Assembly: GCF_004363315.1 (NCBI RefSeq)
Contig: NZ_SNYL01000009.1
Span: 1-64,000 of the forward strand
DNA from: Tepidicella xavieri
GTDB lineage: Bacteria; Pseudomonadota; Gammaproteobacteria; Burkholderiales; Burkholderiaceae_C
Length of the DNA: 64,000 nt
Direction of reading: 5' to 3'
Part shown: positions 36,304 through 45,365 of the stretch, piece after piece
Position numbering within the stretch: position 1 is the stretch's first letter
How the letters are laid out: every line of letters starts with the position of its first letter
Program-made: the position numbers and the translations under genes
The notes under the pieces: model-generated
Database searches by the model: none
What the model was told of the DNA's origin: nothing
The model's input: only the letters and a program-made list of their open reading frames with translations

Positions 36304-39207
36304 GTGAGAACCCCACCCCCCTCGAACACCCTCCCCCTGCGGACCACCCGCTCCACCTGCCCCTACTGCGGCGTGGGTTGCGGGGTGCTGATCGACAGCG
36401 TGAGCGAGCGGATCGTCGGGGTGCGTGGCGACCCGGACCATCCCGCCAATCGCGGGCGGCTATGTACCAAGGGCTCCACCCTGCACCACACCGCAGACCC
36501 GGCGGTTGCCGCGCAGGTCCGCTTGCTGCAACCGATGCGCCGTGACCGACGAGGCAGCGCCCCGCAACCCTTACGCTGGGACCAGGCCCTGGACTGGGCC
36601 GCCAACCGATTGGCCGAGATCGTGTGCCGTCATGGCCCCGACGCCGTGGGCTTCTACATCAGCGGACAGCTGCTCACCGAAGACTATTACGTGTTCAACA
36701 AACTCGCCAAAGGGTTGTTAGGCACCAACAACATCGACACCAACTCCCGCTTGTGCATGAGCAGCGCCGTGGCCGCTTACAAGCTCACACTGGGAGCCGA
36801 CGCCCCGCCGGCCTGCTACGCCGACATCGACCATGCCCACTGTCTATTCATCGCAGGCAGCAATACTGCCTGGGCTCATCCGGTGTTGTTTCGTCGCATC
36901 GAAACGGCCAAAGCCCGACGGCCCGAGATGCGCATCATCGTGGCCGACCCGCGCCGCACCGACACCGCCAGTCTGGCCGATCTGTATCTGCCGCTCCAAC
37001 CCGGCACCGACGTGATGCTCTTTCATGGATTGCTGCACATCATGCTGACCGAAGGCTGGGTGGACAGCACCTACATCGAACAGCACACCACCGGTTTTAC
37101 CGAACTGCGCCAACTGGTACAGAGCTACACCCCTGCTGCCGTGGCACAGGTCTGCGGCCTGTCCCCGGACAATCTTTACACCGCTGCCCGCTGGTTCGCG
37201 GGCGTCCCCGATGGTAAACCAGCCACCTCGCTTCCCAGCGCGCAGCGACTACCTACCCTCAGCCTCTATTGCCAGGGGCTGAACCAGTCCAGCAGCGGCA
37301 CCGACAAAAACGCCTGTCTCATCAACCTGCACCTGGCCTGCGGCCAAATCGGGCGCCCGGGCGCTGGACCGTTTTCTCTGACGGGTCAACCCAACGCCAT
37401 GGGCGGACGCGAAGTCGGCGGCCTGGCCAATCTGCTCAGCGCCCATCGCGATCTGTCCAACCCTGCCCACCGGGCTGAAATGGCTGCTCTATGGCAATTG
37501 CTCCCTGGCACCGATCTGCCCGCTTTGCCTGGCAAGACCGCCGTCGAGATGTTCGAAGCCGCGGCCGACGGTCAGATCAAAGCCTTGTGGATCGCCTGCA
37601 CCAACCCGGCCCAGTCCATGCCTGACCAGGCCACCGTGCGCCGCGCGCTGCAACGGGCTGAACTGGTCATCGTGCAGGAGGCCTTTGCCACCTCTGCCAC
37701 TTGCGACTGGGCCGACCTGCTGCTGCCCGCCACCACCTGGGGAGAAAAAGAAGGCACCGTCACCAACAGCGAACGGTGCATCAGCCGCGTAAGAGCCGCC
37801 GTCCCTCCGCCACGTGCCGCCGATGGCACAGGCCCGCGACACGACTGGCGCATCGTGGTCGATCTGGCCCGTCGGTTGGAGCAGCGTTTGCCACGGCGCA
37901 GCCATGGCACCTTGTTCCCGTACGACAACCCGCAAGCGATCTGGAACGAGCATCGGGAAAGCACCCGTGGCCGGGATCTGGACATCACCGGCCTGAGCTA
38001 CACCATTTTGGAAACCGCACCTCAACAGTGGCCCTTCCCCGAAGGACGAAGCACCGGGACACCGCGCCTGTATGAAGATGGTCGCTTTCCCACTGCCGAC
38101 GGCCGTGCCCGGTTTGTCGCCTCCCCTTATCGCCCACCCGCAGAGGACCGGAGTGCGCGATACCCCTATGCCATGACCACAGGTCGCCTGCGCGACCAAT
38201 GGCACGGCATGAGTCGCACCGGCACGCTCGGCACCTTGTTCGGCCATATTCCCGAACCCCAATTGTGGATGCACCCGCAAGACATGGCTGAATCGGGGCT
38301 GAAACCCGGACAGCTCGTGCGCGTGCAAAGCGCGCGCGGCAGCCTCGTGCTGCCTGCCCACCCCTCCCATGAACTGCATCGCCGTCAGTGCTTCGTCCCC
38401 ATGCACTGGGGCAGTGAGCACATCGGCGGACGCTCGGACGAAGGCACGGCACTGGCCGGTGTCAATGGCCTCACCACGTCAGCTTTCTGTCCGCAAGCCA
38501 AGCAGCCAGAGCTCAAACACACCGCCGTCCGCATTGACCCCGTCTATCTGCCCTGGACCGTACAAGCCCTCGCCTGGCTGCCCGCCCACAGCGCTTTGCT
38601 GACCTTGCGCCAGTTGCGCCCGCTGCTCACCCAATTCGATTACGCCGTTTGCGTTCCCTTTGCGCCCCCCTCTGCTCAAGCGCCTGCATCGAACACACCT
38701 GTTGGTTTGTGGTTCCAAGCGGCTCATGCGCAAGCCCCTGAGCCGACGTTGTCGTGGCTGGAGCCTCTGTGCGCAGCCTTGCAGCTCGATCACCCTGAAA
38801 CCCTGCGCTACGACGATGCGCCGCGTCAGCAGCACCGTCGCATCCGCTTGACCGGCCCCGAAGGCCGACACCTGCAAAGCTTTCTGTTCTCAGGCGACAG
38901 TCGCTCTGCCACCTGGTTGTCACACCTGCTGCGCGACACCACCCCCTGCCCCTTCACGGGCCCCATCTTGCTGCAATCCATTCAACGCCCTCCTGGCAAG
39001 CTACCCGTCCAACGCGGCAAAACCATCTGCAATTGCCTGGGTGTGACCGAGGCCGCCATTCTCGACTGCCTGGCGGGGCTGGATTGCGCCGCCAGCGAGC
39101 ATCTGCACATCCTGCAAACACGTCTGGGCTGCGGCACCCAATGCGGTTCCTGCCTGCCCGAACTCAAACGACTGACCCATCAGCAGTCAAACAATCTTTC
39201 TATATAA
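36304..39207 (+). CDS. nasA: Assimilatory nitrate reductase catalytic subunit with C-terminal BFD domain
   Basis: A 967-residue molybdopterin oxidoreductase that reduces nitrate to nitrite in the cytoplasm. The N-terminal [4Fe-4S] site is C19-x2-C22-x3-C26 with C54 in LCTKG. Mo-bis-MGD domains follow (SSGTDKNACLINLHLACGQI, PCTNPAQSMPD-like IACTNPAQSM). The C-terminal tail carries a BFD [2Fe-2S] domain, C909-x-C911 and C947-x2-C950, as in Klebsiella NasA. The start is a GTG at 36304 with GGAAG at 36291-36295; homology begins soon after. No separate NADH:nitrate reductase electron-transfer subunit (NasC) is adjacent. Confidence 0.96.
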   Translation: MRTPPPSNTLPLRTTRSTCPYCGVGCGVLIDSVSERIVGVRGDPDHPANRGRLCTKGSTLHHTADPAVAAQVRLLQPMRRDRRGSAPQPLRWDQALDWAANRLAEIVCRHGPDAVGFYISGQLLTEDYYVFNKLAKGLLGTNNIDTNSRLCMSSAVAAYKLTLGADAPPACYADIDHAHCLFIAGSNTAWAHPVLFRRIETAKARRPEMRIIVADPRRTDTASLADLYLPLQPGTDVMLFHGLLHIMLTEGWVDSTYIEQHTTGFTELRQLVQSYTPAAVAQVCGLSPDNLYTAARWFAGVPDGKPATSLPSAQRLPTLSLYCQGLNQSSSGTDKNACLINLHLACGQIGRPGAGPFSLTGQPNAMGGREVGGLANLLSAHRDLSNPAHRAEMAALWQLLPGTDLPALPGKTAVEMFEAAADGQIKALWIACTNPAQSMPDQATVRRALQRAELVIVQEAFATSATCDWADLLLPATTWGEKEGTVTNSERCISRVRAAVPPPRAADGTGPRHDWRIVVDLARRLEQRLPRRSHGTLFPYDNPQAIWNEHRESTRGRDLDITGLSYTILETAPQQWPFPEGRSTGTPRLYEDGRFPTADGRARFVASPYRPPAEDRSARYPYAMTTGRLRDQWHGMSRTGTLGTLFGHIPEPQLWMHPQDMAESGLKPGQLVRVQSARGSLVLPAHPSHELHRRQCFVPMHWGSEHIGGRSDEGTALAGVNGLTTSAFCPQAKQPELKHTAVRIDPVYLPWTVQALAWLPAHSALLTLRQLRPLLTQFDYAVCVPFAPPSAQAPASNTPVGLWFQAAHAQAPEPTLSWLEPLCAALQLDHPETLRYDDAPRQQHRRIRLTGPEGRHLQSFLFSGDSRSATWLSHLLRDTTPCPFTGPILLQSIQRPPGKLPVQRGKTICNCLGVTEAAILDCLAGLDCAASEHLHILQTRLGCGTQCGSCLPELKRLTHQQSNNLSI

Positions 39208-39241
39208 CCTAAATTTATCAAAAAAACCTCACAATTAAGAA
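39193..39241. other. AT-rich segment between nasA and ybiB
   Basis: This short stretch (end of nasA plus 34 bp of spacer) is almost all A and T in an otherwise GC-rich window, with runs such as TATATAA and TTTATCAAAAAAA. It could hold a promoter or an mRNA-processing site that separates ybiB-cobA expression from the nas genes. No clear -35/-10 pair or stem-loop was seen. Confidence 0.35.
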
Positions 39242-40192
39242 ATGGGCATTTCGGTTTACCTCAAAGACATCGGTCGCGGCAAAGATGGCGCCCGATCTTT
39301 GGACCGCACCCAGTCCGCCGATCTGATGGGCCGCATTCTGGATGGTGAAGTCAGTGATTTGGAACTTGGCGCCTTCTGCATTGCCATGCGCGTCAAAGGC
39401 GAAACACCTCTGGAACTGGCTGGATTTCTTGATGCCATCCACGCGCGCCTACCCAGCGTCTCGGCTACCGATGTGCCGACCGTGGTACTGCCCAGCTACA
39501 ACGGGGCGCGCAAATTGCCGGTGCTCACGCCGCTGCTGGCTTTGCTGCTGGCCCGCTGTGGCCTGCGCGTCCTGATTCATGGCCAGTCACAAGATCCAGA
39601 CCGGATCACATCCGCCGAAATCCTGCGCAGTCTGCATGCCCAAGGCGTCAGCGGCATTCACTGGCCCAATCGCTTGCAGGAACTCCCCCCCTCGGTTGGC
39701 ATTGCGTTTCTCCCGACCCACACCCTGCTCCCAGCTTTGCAAAAGCTGCTGGACGTGCGTCGCACCATTGGGTTGCGCAACAGCGCCCACAGCTTGGTCA
39801 AACTCATGCAGCCTGTACCCGCTGCTGTGCTGGTCACCAGTTACACCCACCCCGAATACCTGCACAGCATGAGCGCCCTGTTTCGCCTCAGCGGTCAGAC
39901 CGCCTTGCTGCTGCGCGGAACAGAAGGCGAACCCGTCGCCGATCCTCGCCGCACTCCCCAGATGACGTTGTTTCATGCCGGCCAGAGTCGCACCGTACAA
40001 CCCGCGCAAACCGGACCACTGGCCGACCTGCCTGAACTCCCCCCGGGCACCGACATTGCGCGGACGGCGGCTTACATCCGCGCTGTCCTGGATAGAACCT
40101 TGCCCACGCCTTTACCGATCGCCCTGCAAGTCCACCATTTGTGTGATGTCTGCCGGCTTTCTCCCACCCTTGCCCTGGAGTCAGCACCATGA
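39242..40192 (+). CDS. ybiB: YbiB, TrpD2-family DNA-binding protein
   Basis: A 316-residue protein of the TrpD2 (YbiB) family, a structural relative of anthranilate phosphoribosyltransferase that binds nucleic acid and lacks the PRPP site. Landmarks are YLKDIGRGKDGARSLDR at the start, ILDGEVSDLELGAFCIAMRVKGE, and the glycine-poor middle VVLPSYNGARKLPVLTPLLALLLA. Such genes frequently sit inside nitrate assimilation clusters of Burkholderiales, but their role there is unknown. It follows the AT-rich gap after nasA and overlaps cobA by ATGA (40189-40192). Confidence 0.9.
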   Translation: MGISVYLKDIGRGKDGARSLDRTQSADLMGRILDGEVSDLELGAFCIAMRVKGETPLELAGFLDAIHARLPSVSATDVPTVVLPSYNGARKLPVLTPLLALLLARCGLRVLIHGQSQDPDRITSAEILRSLHAQGVSGIHWPNRLQELPPSVGIAFLPTHTLLPALQKLLDVRRTIGLRNSAHSLVKLMQPVPAAVLVTSYTHPEYLHSMSALFRLSGQTALLLRGTEGEPVADPRRTPQMTLFHAGQSRTVQPAQTGPLADLPELPPGTDIARTAAYIRAVLDRTLPTPLPIALQVHHLCDVCRLSPTLALESAP

Positions 40193-41013
40193 GCACGCCG
40201 ACCATCGCCCATCCGCCCTCTGCCGGTTCCGTCACCCTCGTTGGCGCCGGCCCTGGCGACCCGGAATTGCTCACCCTCAAAGCCGTGCGGGCAATCGCTT
40301 CGGCCACCGTCTTGCTGGTGGACGATCTGGTCAATGAGGCCGTCCTCGCCCACGCCCAACCCCGTGCGCGTGTCATCCCTGTGGGCAAACGCGGCGGCTG
40401 CGCGTCCACCCCGCAAGCCTTCATCGAAAAGCTGATGATCCAGCAGGCCCAGGCGGGTGAAACGGTGGTTCGCCTCAAGGGCGGCGACCCCTTCATCTTT
40501 GGCCGTGGCGGTGAGGAGGTCGAACATCTGCGCGCTGCTGGCGTGGAGGTTCGGGTGATCAATGGCATCACGGCCGGTCTGGCGGCGGCAACCAGCCTGC
40601 ATGTACCGCTGACCCATCGCGACCATGCCCACGGCGTGGTGTTCGTCACCGGCCATGCCAAGCCCGGCGACCCAGGCACCGACTGGGCCACCCTGGCACA
40701 CTGCGCCGCGGCCGCGCGGCTGACCCTGGTCATCTACATGGGCGTGACCAGCGTGGCACACATCCAAGACGGCCTGCTCCAAGGGCTTCCCGCCGACACC
40801 CCCGTGGCCATCGTTCAGCATGCCACGCTGCCCCAGCAGCGACACGCCGTGGCCACGCTGGACCGGCTGACCCAGACTTTGAACGATCACGCCCTCGGCA
40901 GCCCTGCCATCATCGTCGTGGGTGATGTGCTGCAAGGGCTGCAGGCCACCACCACTGCCACTGTGAGCTCGTCTGACACCACGGCGATGCCACCTTGGCC
41001 ACTGGCGGCCTGA
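40189..41013 (+). CDS. cobA: Uroporphyrinogen-III C-methyltransferase
   Basis: A 274-residue SAM-dependent methylase (SUMT) that turns uroporphyrinogen III into precorrin-2, the precursor of siroheme. Typical motifs are VTLVGAGPGDPELLTLKA, VRLKGGDPFIFGRGGEEVEHL, and ITAGLAAATSLHVPLTHRD. It lies at the end of the nitrate operon, where siroheme demand of NirB is highest. The ATG overlaps the ybiB stop. The oxidase/chelatase steps (CysG N-terminal domain) are not encoded alongside, so those functions must come from another locus. Confidence 0.96.
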   Translation: MSTPTIAHPPSAGSVTLVGAGPGDPELLTLKAVRAIASATVLLVDDLVNEAVLAHAQPRARVIPVGKRGGCASTPQAFIEKLMIQQAQAGETVVRLKGGDPFIFGRGGEEVEHLRAAGVEVRVINGITAGLAAATSLHVPLTHRDHAHGVVFVTGHAKPGDPGTDWATLAHCAAAARLTLVIYMGVTSVAHIQDGLLQGLPADTPVAIVQHATLPQQRHAVATLDRLTQTLNDHALGSPAIIVVGDVLQGLQATTTATVSSSDTTAMPPWPLAA

Positions 41014-41103
41014 GCCAGCGCCTGAAAACGCCCGAGCGCCTGCCACGCGCACGCCGCTCCCCTGTTTTCGCTTCGTCCCAAGCACGCCCCATGCCATGCC
41101 GTG

Positions 41104-41670
41104 TCATCCACGGGCATGGGAAGCCGCCGGCGGCTCAACGGCATCGGTCCACAGAGGCGCCTCGAAAGCTTCGGTCAGCATCAGCCACGCCCCCTGGCGC
41201 TCGTACCAGGTGCGCCGCGTGGGCCGACAACGTTCGCCATCCTGCTGCGCCATGGGGGATGCCGGCGCTGGCGAAGTCCAGGCAAAACGCCGCTCGCCGC
41301 GAACGCCATCGCCATCCGCAAACAATCGCTCGCCCAATGGGCGGCTGCCCAACGCCCCCAACTCATGCCACGGGTTGCCAGGGTGCCAATCTGGGATCAC
41401 GGTGCGGGCATGGACCAAAGGCACCCCGCGGCTGTGCAAGCACACCTCGCGCACCCAGCAAGGGGCCATCCCTCGGTCCGACAAACCCTCCCATTCATCG
41501 GCCTGGGGCTCGAGCACCCCTTCGTCGAGCACCCGGACCGTCACTTCGGCAAAGCAACGCCGCAAGCGCTGCGTGACGGAACCCGGCTCGTGCAGCCACG
41601 TCCAGGCCGCCCTGGCCCAGGGCTGCGCGGCCAATGCGGCTTCGGTCAACCAGGGTGTCTGCGGCAGCAC
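41104..41670 (-). CDS. ubiC: Chorismate lyase (UbiC)
   Basis: A 188-residue protein whose central block [20 protein letters not shown] followed by VIP matches UbiC, which cleaves chorismate to 4-hydroxybenzoate and pyruvate for ubiquinone synthesis. The arginine in the WVREV block and the glutamate near the C-terminus (MLTEAF) fit the known product-site residues. The start is a GTG at 41668-41670 with GGGGA upstream. It lies just past the tRNA-fMet terminator on the same strand. The product would feed UbiA, encoded at 53464. Divergence is moderate, so confidence is slightly lower. Confidence 0.85.
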   Translation of the reverse strand: MLPQTPWLTEAALAAQPWARAAWTWLHEPGSVTQRLRRCFAEVTVRVLDEGVLEPQADEWEGLSDRGMAPCWVREVCLHSRGVPLVHARTVIPDWHPGNPWHELGALGSRPLGERLFADGDGVRGERRFAWTSPAPASPMAQQDGERCRPTRRTWYERQGAWLMLTEAFEAPLWTDAVEPPAASHARG

Positions 41671-41700
41671 GGAGCAATCCCCACAACGGCTTGCGCCCAG

Positions 41701-41730
41701 AAAAAAACCCTCTGCGCTGGCAGAGGGTTT
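41701..41730 (-). terminator. Intrinsic terminator after tRNA-fMet
   Basis: On the minus strand AAACCCTCTGC and GCAGAGGGTTT form an 11-bp perfect stem around a 4-nt loop (CAGC), followed by a run of seven T residues (41701-41707). It ends the rpsD-rpoA-rplQ-tRNA transcript. ubiC begins 31 nt beyond it and would need readthrough or its own promoter. Confidence 0.9.
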
Positions 41731-41737
41731 CTGAATA

Positions 41738-41814
<77 letters not shown>

Positions 41815-41838
41815 TCAAGACTGTTATTCTAGCACGAT

Positions 41839-42234
41839 TTACTCGGCTGCTGCAACCTCTTCGGCCGGTTTTTCCTCGGCGCGGTCCACCAGCTCGATCA
41901 GGGCCATCGGGGCGTTGTCACCCACGCGGAAACCCATCTTCAGAATGCGGGTGTAGCCGCCTGGACGCGCCTTGAAGCGCGGGCCCAGCTCGTTGAACAG
42001 CTTGACGACCACATCGCGGTCGCGCAGGCGGTCGAAGGCCAGACGCTTGTTGGCCAGGGTCGGCTCTTTGGCCAGGGTGATCATGGGCTCGACGACGCGG
42101 CGCAGTTCCTTGGCCTTGGGCAGCGTGGTCTTGATGGCCTCGTGCGTCAGCAGCGAGTTCATCATGTTGCGCAGCATGGCCAGGCGGTGGCTGCTGGTGC
42201 GGTTGAGTTTGCGAAGTCCGTGTCCGTGACGCAT
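41839..42234 (-). CDS. rplQ: 50S ribosomal protein L17
   Basis: A 131-residue L17 beginning [17 protein letters not shown], typical of the family. It ends the alpha operon (rpsD-rpoA-rplQ), 74 nt after rpoA. The C-terminal 12 residues ([13 protein letters not shown]) form a short acidic tail beyond the conserved fold. The next feature downstream is tRNA-fMet. Confidence 0.98.
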   Translation of the reverse strand: MRHGHGLRKLNRTSSHRLAMLRNMMNSLLTHEAIKTTLPKAKELRRVVEPMITLAKEPTLANKRLAFDRLRDRDVVVKLFNELGPRFKARPGGYTRILKMGFRVGDNAPMALIELVDRAEEKPAEEVAAAE

Positions 42235-42308
42235 GGTGATTTCCTTTCTAGTGTCACCCGCAGCCGTATCAGGTACTGCGGGGGGTCAGGGCAGTGAAAA
42301 AAACGCGA

Positions 42309-43295
42309 TCAGTGCTTTTCCAGACCGGCGGGCGGCCAGTTTTCCAGCTTCATGCCCAGCGTCAAGCCGCGCGAAGCCAGCACTTCCTTGATTTCGTTGA
42401 GCGACTTGCGACCCAGGTTCGGGGTCTTGAGCAGCTCGTTCTCGGTGCGCTGGATCAGGTCACCGATGTAGTAAATGTTCTCGGCCTTGAGGCAGTTGGC
42501 CGACCGCACGGTCAGCTCCAGCTCGTCCACCGGGCGCAACAGGATCGGATCGAACTGCTGGGTGCTGCCCGTGGCCTTACCGACGCTGCCATCGGCACCC
42601 AGGCCATCGATCTGGGCAAACACGGCCAATTGCTCCACCAGAATCTTGGCCGCCGCACGCACGGCCTCTTCGGGCGTGATGGAGCCGTTGGTCTCGATAT
42701 CCATCACCAGCTTGTCGAGATCGGTACGCTGCTCGACCCGGGCATTTTCCACCGCATAGCTCACGCGCTTGATCGGGGAAAACGACGCGTCCAGCACGAT
42801 GCGCCCGATGGAGCGGGTGCTGTCGTCGCCGCGGCGCAGGTTGCCAGGCACATAACCACGGCCCTTTTCGACCTTGATCTGCATGTCCAGCTTGGCACCG
42901 GCGGCCAGCGTGGCGATGTGATGCTCGGGGTTGAGGATCTCCACATCGTGCGGCGTCTGGATGTCGGCTGCCGTGACGGGGCCTTCCCCGTCTTTGCGCA
43001 GGCTCAGCGTGACCTCGTCGCGGTTGTGCAGCTTGAACACCACCCCCTTGAGGTTGAGCAGGATGTTGACCACATCCTCCTGCACGCCATCGATCGAGGA
43101 GTACTCGTGCACCACCCCGGCAATCGTCACCTCCGTCGGGGCGTGACCCACCATGGAAGACAGCAGCACACGGCGCAAGGCGTTGCCCAGGGTGTGCCCG
43201 TAACCCCGCTCGAAGGGCTCGAGCGTCACCTCGGCACGGGTCGGCGAGAGGTGCTCGACATGGATGTTCTTGGGTTTGAGCAGGTTATTCAGCAT
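42309..43295 (-). CDS. rpoA: DNA-directed RNA polymerase subunit alpha
   Basis: A 328-residue alpha subunit. The N-terminal domain starts [32 protein letters not shown] and includes the dimerisation region; a linker leads to the C-terminal domain (about 250-320) with the DNA-contact block [12 protein letters not shown], equivalent to R265, N268, C269 and K271 of E. coli alpha. It binds promoter UP elements and activators. It lies 108 nt after rpsD. ATG 43295 is the conserved start ([11 protein letters not shown]). No unusual feature. Confidence 0.98.
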   Translation of the reverse strand: MLNNLLKPKNIHVEHLSPTRAEVTLEPFERGYGHTLGNALRRVLLSSMVGHAPTEVTIAGVVHEYSSIDGVQEDVVNILLNLKGVVFKLHNRDEVTLSLRKDGEGPVTAADIQTPHDVEILNPEHHIATLAAGAKLDMQIKVEKGRGYVPGNLRRGDDSTRSIGRIVLDASFSPIKRVSYAVENARVEQRTDLDKLVMDIETNGSITPEEAVRAAAKILVEQLAVFAQIDGLGADGSVGKATGSTQQFDPILLRPVDELELTVRSANCLKAENIYYIGDLIQRTENELLKTPNLGRKSLNEIKEVLASRGLTLGMKLENWPPAGLEKH

Positions 43296-43403
43296 TCGGA
43301 CTTCCTTCAATACCCTCGGCTCGTTACACCGATAAGGCCGATGGAGCACAAAATCCCGGACCCCGCCAGCGGCAGAATCCGGGCTCTAGAGAGAGACTCG
43401 CGA

Positions 43404-44027
43404 TCAACGCGAGTACAGTTCGACAATCAGCGATTCGTTGATGTCGGCGCCAAACTCATCGCGGTCCGGCACCTTCTTGAACGTGCCCTCGGCCTTGTCG
43501 GCAGACACCTCCACCCAGGCGGGGAAGCCGATCTGCTTGGCCAGTTCCAACGCCTCCTTGACGCGGGCCTGGTTGCGCGACTTCTCACGCACCGCCACCA
43601 CGTCGCCAGCCTTCACCAGATAGGAGGGGATGTTGACGCTCTGCCCATTGACCAGAATGGCCTTGTGCGACACCAGTTGACGCGCTTCGGCGCGGGTCGA
43701 GGCAAAGCCCATGCGGAACACCACGTTGTCCAGTCGCGACTCCAGCAGGCTCAGCAGGTTGGAGCCGGTGTTGCCACGGCGGCGGTCGGCTTCGGCAAAG
43801 TAACGGCGGAACTGCCGCTCCAGCACGCCATACATGCGCTTGACCTTCTGCTTTTCGCGCAGTTGCAGGCCAAAGTCAGAGGTGCGCTGGCCGGAAGTGC
43901 GGCCATGCTGGCCGGGCTTGGAGTCGAACTTGGCCTTGTCACTGATGGAGCGGCGGGCGCTCTTGAGCAGCAGATCGGTGCCTTCACGGCGGGAGAGTTT
44001 GGCCTTGGGGCCGAGATAACGTGCCAC
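43404..44027 (-). CDS. rpsD: 30S ribosomal protein S4
   Basis: A 207-residue S4 beginning (GTG start) [16 protein letters not shown], with [20 protein letters not shown] and the S4 RNA-binding block [21 protein letters not shown]4 nucleates 30S assembly and in E. coli represses the alpha operon. Here it is the first gene of a sub-operon with its own promoter 128-157 nt upstream and a leader hairpin at 44112-44135. The GTG is preceded by AAGGAAAT. The zinc cysteines of some S4 proteins are absent, as in E. coli. Confidence 0.98.
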   Translation of the reverse strand: MARYLGPKAKLSRREGTDLLLKSARRSISDKAKFDSKPGQHGRTSGQRTSDFGLQLREKQKVKRMYGVLERQFRRYFAEADRRRGNTGSNLLSLLESRLDNVVFRMGFASTRAEARQLVSHKAILVNGQSVNIPSYLVKAGDVVAVREKSRNQARVKEALELAKQIGFPAWVEVSADKAEGTFKKVPDRDEFGADINESLIVELYSR

Positions 44028-44111
44028 GTGGATTTCCTTCTGGTTTCATCTGCCGCAGACGGGCTGCGGGAGCCGGCATCCATGGATGTCGGCGGTGGTC
44101 TTAACGACAAC

Positions 44112-44135
44112 GCCACTGCGGCAAACCGCAGTGGC
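44112..44135 (-). promoter_or_regulatory. Leader hairpin of the rpsD transcript
   Basis: GCCACTGCGG / CCGCAGTGGC is a perfect 10-bp stem with a 4-nt loop (TTTG on the transcribed strand). It lies about 13-36 nt after the predicted rpsD transcription start, with no U-run behind it, so it is not an ordinary terminator. It may be the S4 autoregulatory target or an RNA stability element. No published match is claimed. Confidence 0.55.
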
Positions 44136-44154
44136 TTTCAACAAAAAGCTTTTC

Positions 44155-44184
44155 AGTATAGCGCCTGACGGAAAATTCCGTCAA
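44155..44184 (-). promoter_or_regulatory. Sigma-70 promoter of rpsD-rpoA-rplQ
   Basis: On the minus strand TTGACG (44179-44184) is followed by an 18-bp spacer and TATACT (44155-44160), a strong promoter within the 170-bp rpsK-rpsD gap. The inverted repeat TGACGGAA-AA-TTCCGTCA (44166-44183) covers the -35 element and most of the spacer, so a regulator binding there would occlude the polymerase. Confidence 0.75.
44166..44183. promoter_or_regulatory. Inverted repeat overlapping the rpsD promoter
   Basis: TGACGGAA-AA-TTCCGTCA has perfect 8-bp arms and a 2-bp AA centre. Its core CGGAA-AA-TTCCG occurs again in the rpsL leader at 3602-3613. Two copies in front of two ribosomal operons suggest a shared operator, although no known regulator is assigned. 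Confidence 0.5.
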
Positions 44185-44197
44185 GCCGTTCCATCCA

Positions 44198-44599
44198 TCA
44201 AATACGGCGACGCTTTTGGGGACGGCAGCCGTTGTGAGGGATCGGCGTCACGTCAGAGATGGACGTGATGCGAATGCCCAGGGCACCCAACGCACGAACC
44301 GAGGACTCACGACCCGGGCCCGGGCCCTTGATCTCGACGTCCAGGTTCTTGATGCCCTGTTCCATGGCGGCGCGGCCAGCCACCTCGGAAGCCACCTGCG
44401 CGGCAAACGGGGTGGACTTGCGCGAGCCTTTGAAGCCTTGGCCGCCCGAAGAGGCCCAAGCCAGCGCATTGCCCTGGCGATCGGTGATGGTGATGATGGT
44501 GTTGTTGAACGACGCGTGCACGTGAGCAATGCCGTCGGCAATGTTTTTGCGGACTTTCTTGCGAACGCGGGCGGCGGCGCTGGATTGTTGCTTAGCCAT
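44198..44599 (-). CDS. rpsK: 30S ribosomal protein S11
   Basis: A 133-residue S11 with the family blocks [20 protein letters not shown] and [19 protein letters not shown]. It sits on the 30S platform and contacts 16S rRNA and S18. It lies 17 nt after rpsM. It is the last gene of the upstream segment before the separate rpsD promoter. Normal length. Confidence 0.98.
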   Translation of the reverse strand: MAKQQSSAAARVRKKVRKNIADGIAHVHASFNNTIITITDRQGNALAWASSGGQGFKGSRKSTPFAAQVASEVAGRAAMEQGIKNLDVEIKGPGPGRESSVRALGALGIRITSISDVTPIPHNGCRPQKRRRI

Positions 44600-44616
44600 G
44601 ACTGTCCTTTAACCGA

Positions 44617-44982
44617 TTATTTCTTCAGCGACTGAGCGGCCTTGCGCGGGCCCTTGCGGGTGCGCGCGTTCGTCTTGGTGCGCTGACCACGCACGGGCAG
44701 GCCACGGCGGTGGCGGAAGCCGCGGTAGCAGCCGATGTCCATCAGGCGCTTGATGTTCATCGTCACTTCACGGCGCAGGTCGCCCTCGATGGTGTAGGTG
44801 TTGACCTGGTCGCGCACCTTTTCCAGCTCGGCGTCCGTCAGATCCTTGATTTTCTTCGAGTAGTCGATGCCGCAGGCCTCGCAGATCTTGCGGGCGCGGG
44901 TACGACCAATGCCGTAAATGGCGGTCAGGCCAATTTCGGCGTGCTTGTGCGGCGGGATGTTGATACCTGCAATACGTGCCAT
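44617..44982 (-). CDS. rpsM: 30S ribosomal protein S13
   Basis: A 121-residue S13 beginning [20 protein letters not shown] and ending with the basic tail [20 protein letters not shown]. It forms bridges to the 50S subunit at the head of the 30S and contacts P-site tRNA through its tail. It lies 18 nt after rpmJ. No oddities. Confidence 0.98.
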   Translation of the reverse strand: MARIAGINIPPHKHAEIGLTAIYGIGRTRARKICEACGIDYSKKIKDLTDAELEKVRDQVNTYTIEGDLRREVTMNIKRLMDIGCYRGFRHRRGLPVRGQRTKTNARTRKGPRKAAQSLKK

Positions 44983-45000
44983 GGTGGTCCTCTAAACGAT

Positions 45001-45114
45001 TCAGCCTTGACGCTGCTTGTGTCGCGGGTCGGTGCAGATGACGCGCACGACGCCATGGCGACGGATGATCTTACAGTTGCGGCACATTTTCTTGACCGAA
45101 GCCGAAACTCTCAT
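45001..45114 (-). CDS. rpmJ: 50S ribosomal protein L36
   Basis: A 37-residue protein, [20 protein letters not shown] onward, too short for most gene finders. It keeps the zinc ligands C11-x2-C14, C27 and H32 (the C+ form of L36), suggesting zinc-replete design. It lies 29 nt after infA and 18 nt before rpsM, the usual order. Confidence 0.96.
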   Translation of the reverse strand: MRVSASVKKMCRNCKIIRRHGVVRVICTDPRHKQRQG

Positions 45115-45143
45115 GACTTTCTCCTGAACAAATTCTCAAAAAC

Positions 45144-45362
45144 TCACTTGCTGCGGAACACGATCCGGGCGCGGGTGAGATCGTAGGGCGTGAGTTCGAC
45201 CTTCACCTTGTCACCCGGCAGGATGCGGATGTAATGCATCCGCATCTTCCCGGAAATGTGTCCCAGGACCACATGCCCGTTTTCCAGTTTCACACGGAAC
45301 GTGGCGTTGGGGAGGTTTTCGATCACCTCGCCCTGCATCTCGATCACATCGTCCTTCGCCAT
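45144..45362 (-). CDS. infA: Translation initiation factor IF-1
   Basis: A 72-residue OB-fold protein starting [18 protein letters not shown], with [20 protein letters not shown] at its end. IF-1 occupies the A site during initiation and stimulates IF-2 and IF-3. In E. coli infA is elsewhere, but location between secY and rpmJ is common in Burkholderiales and other bacteria. The gap to secY is 3 nt. Confidence 0.97.
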   Translation of the reverse strand: MAKDDVIEMQGEVIENLPNATFRVKLENGHVVLGHISGKMRMHYIRILPGDKVKVELTPYDLTRARIVFRSK

Positions 45363-45365
45363 GCT

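Noticed and set aside
41032-41103. Possible small gene between cobA and ubiC
   Set aside because: The frames there are short, lack ribosome binding sites and show no family resemblance; this is a convergent gene boundary.
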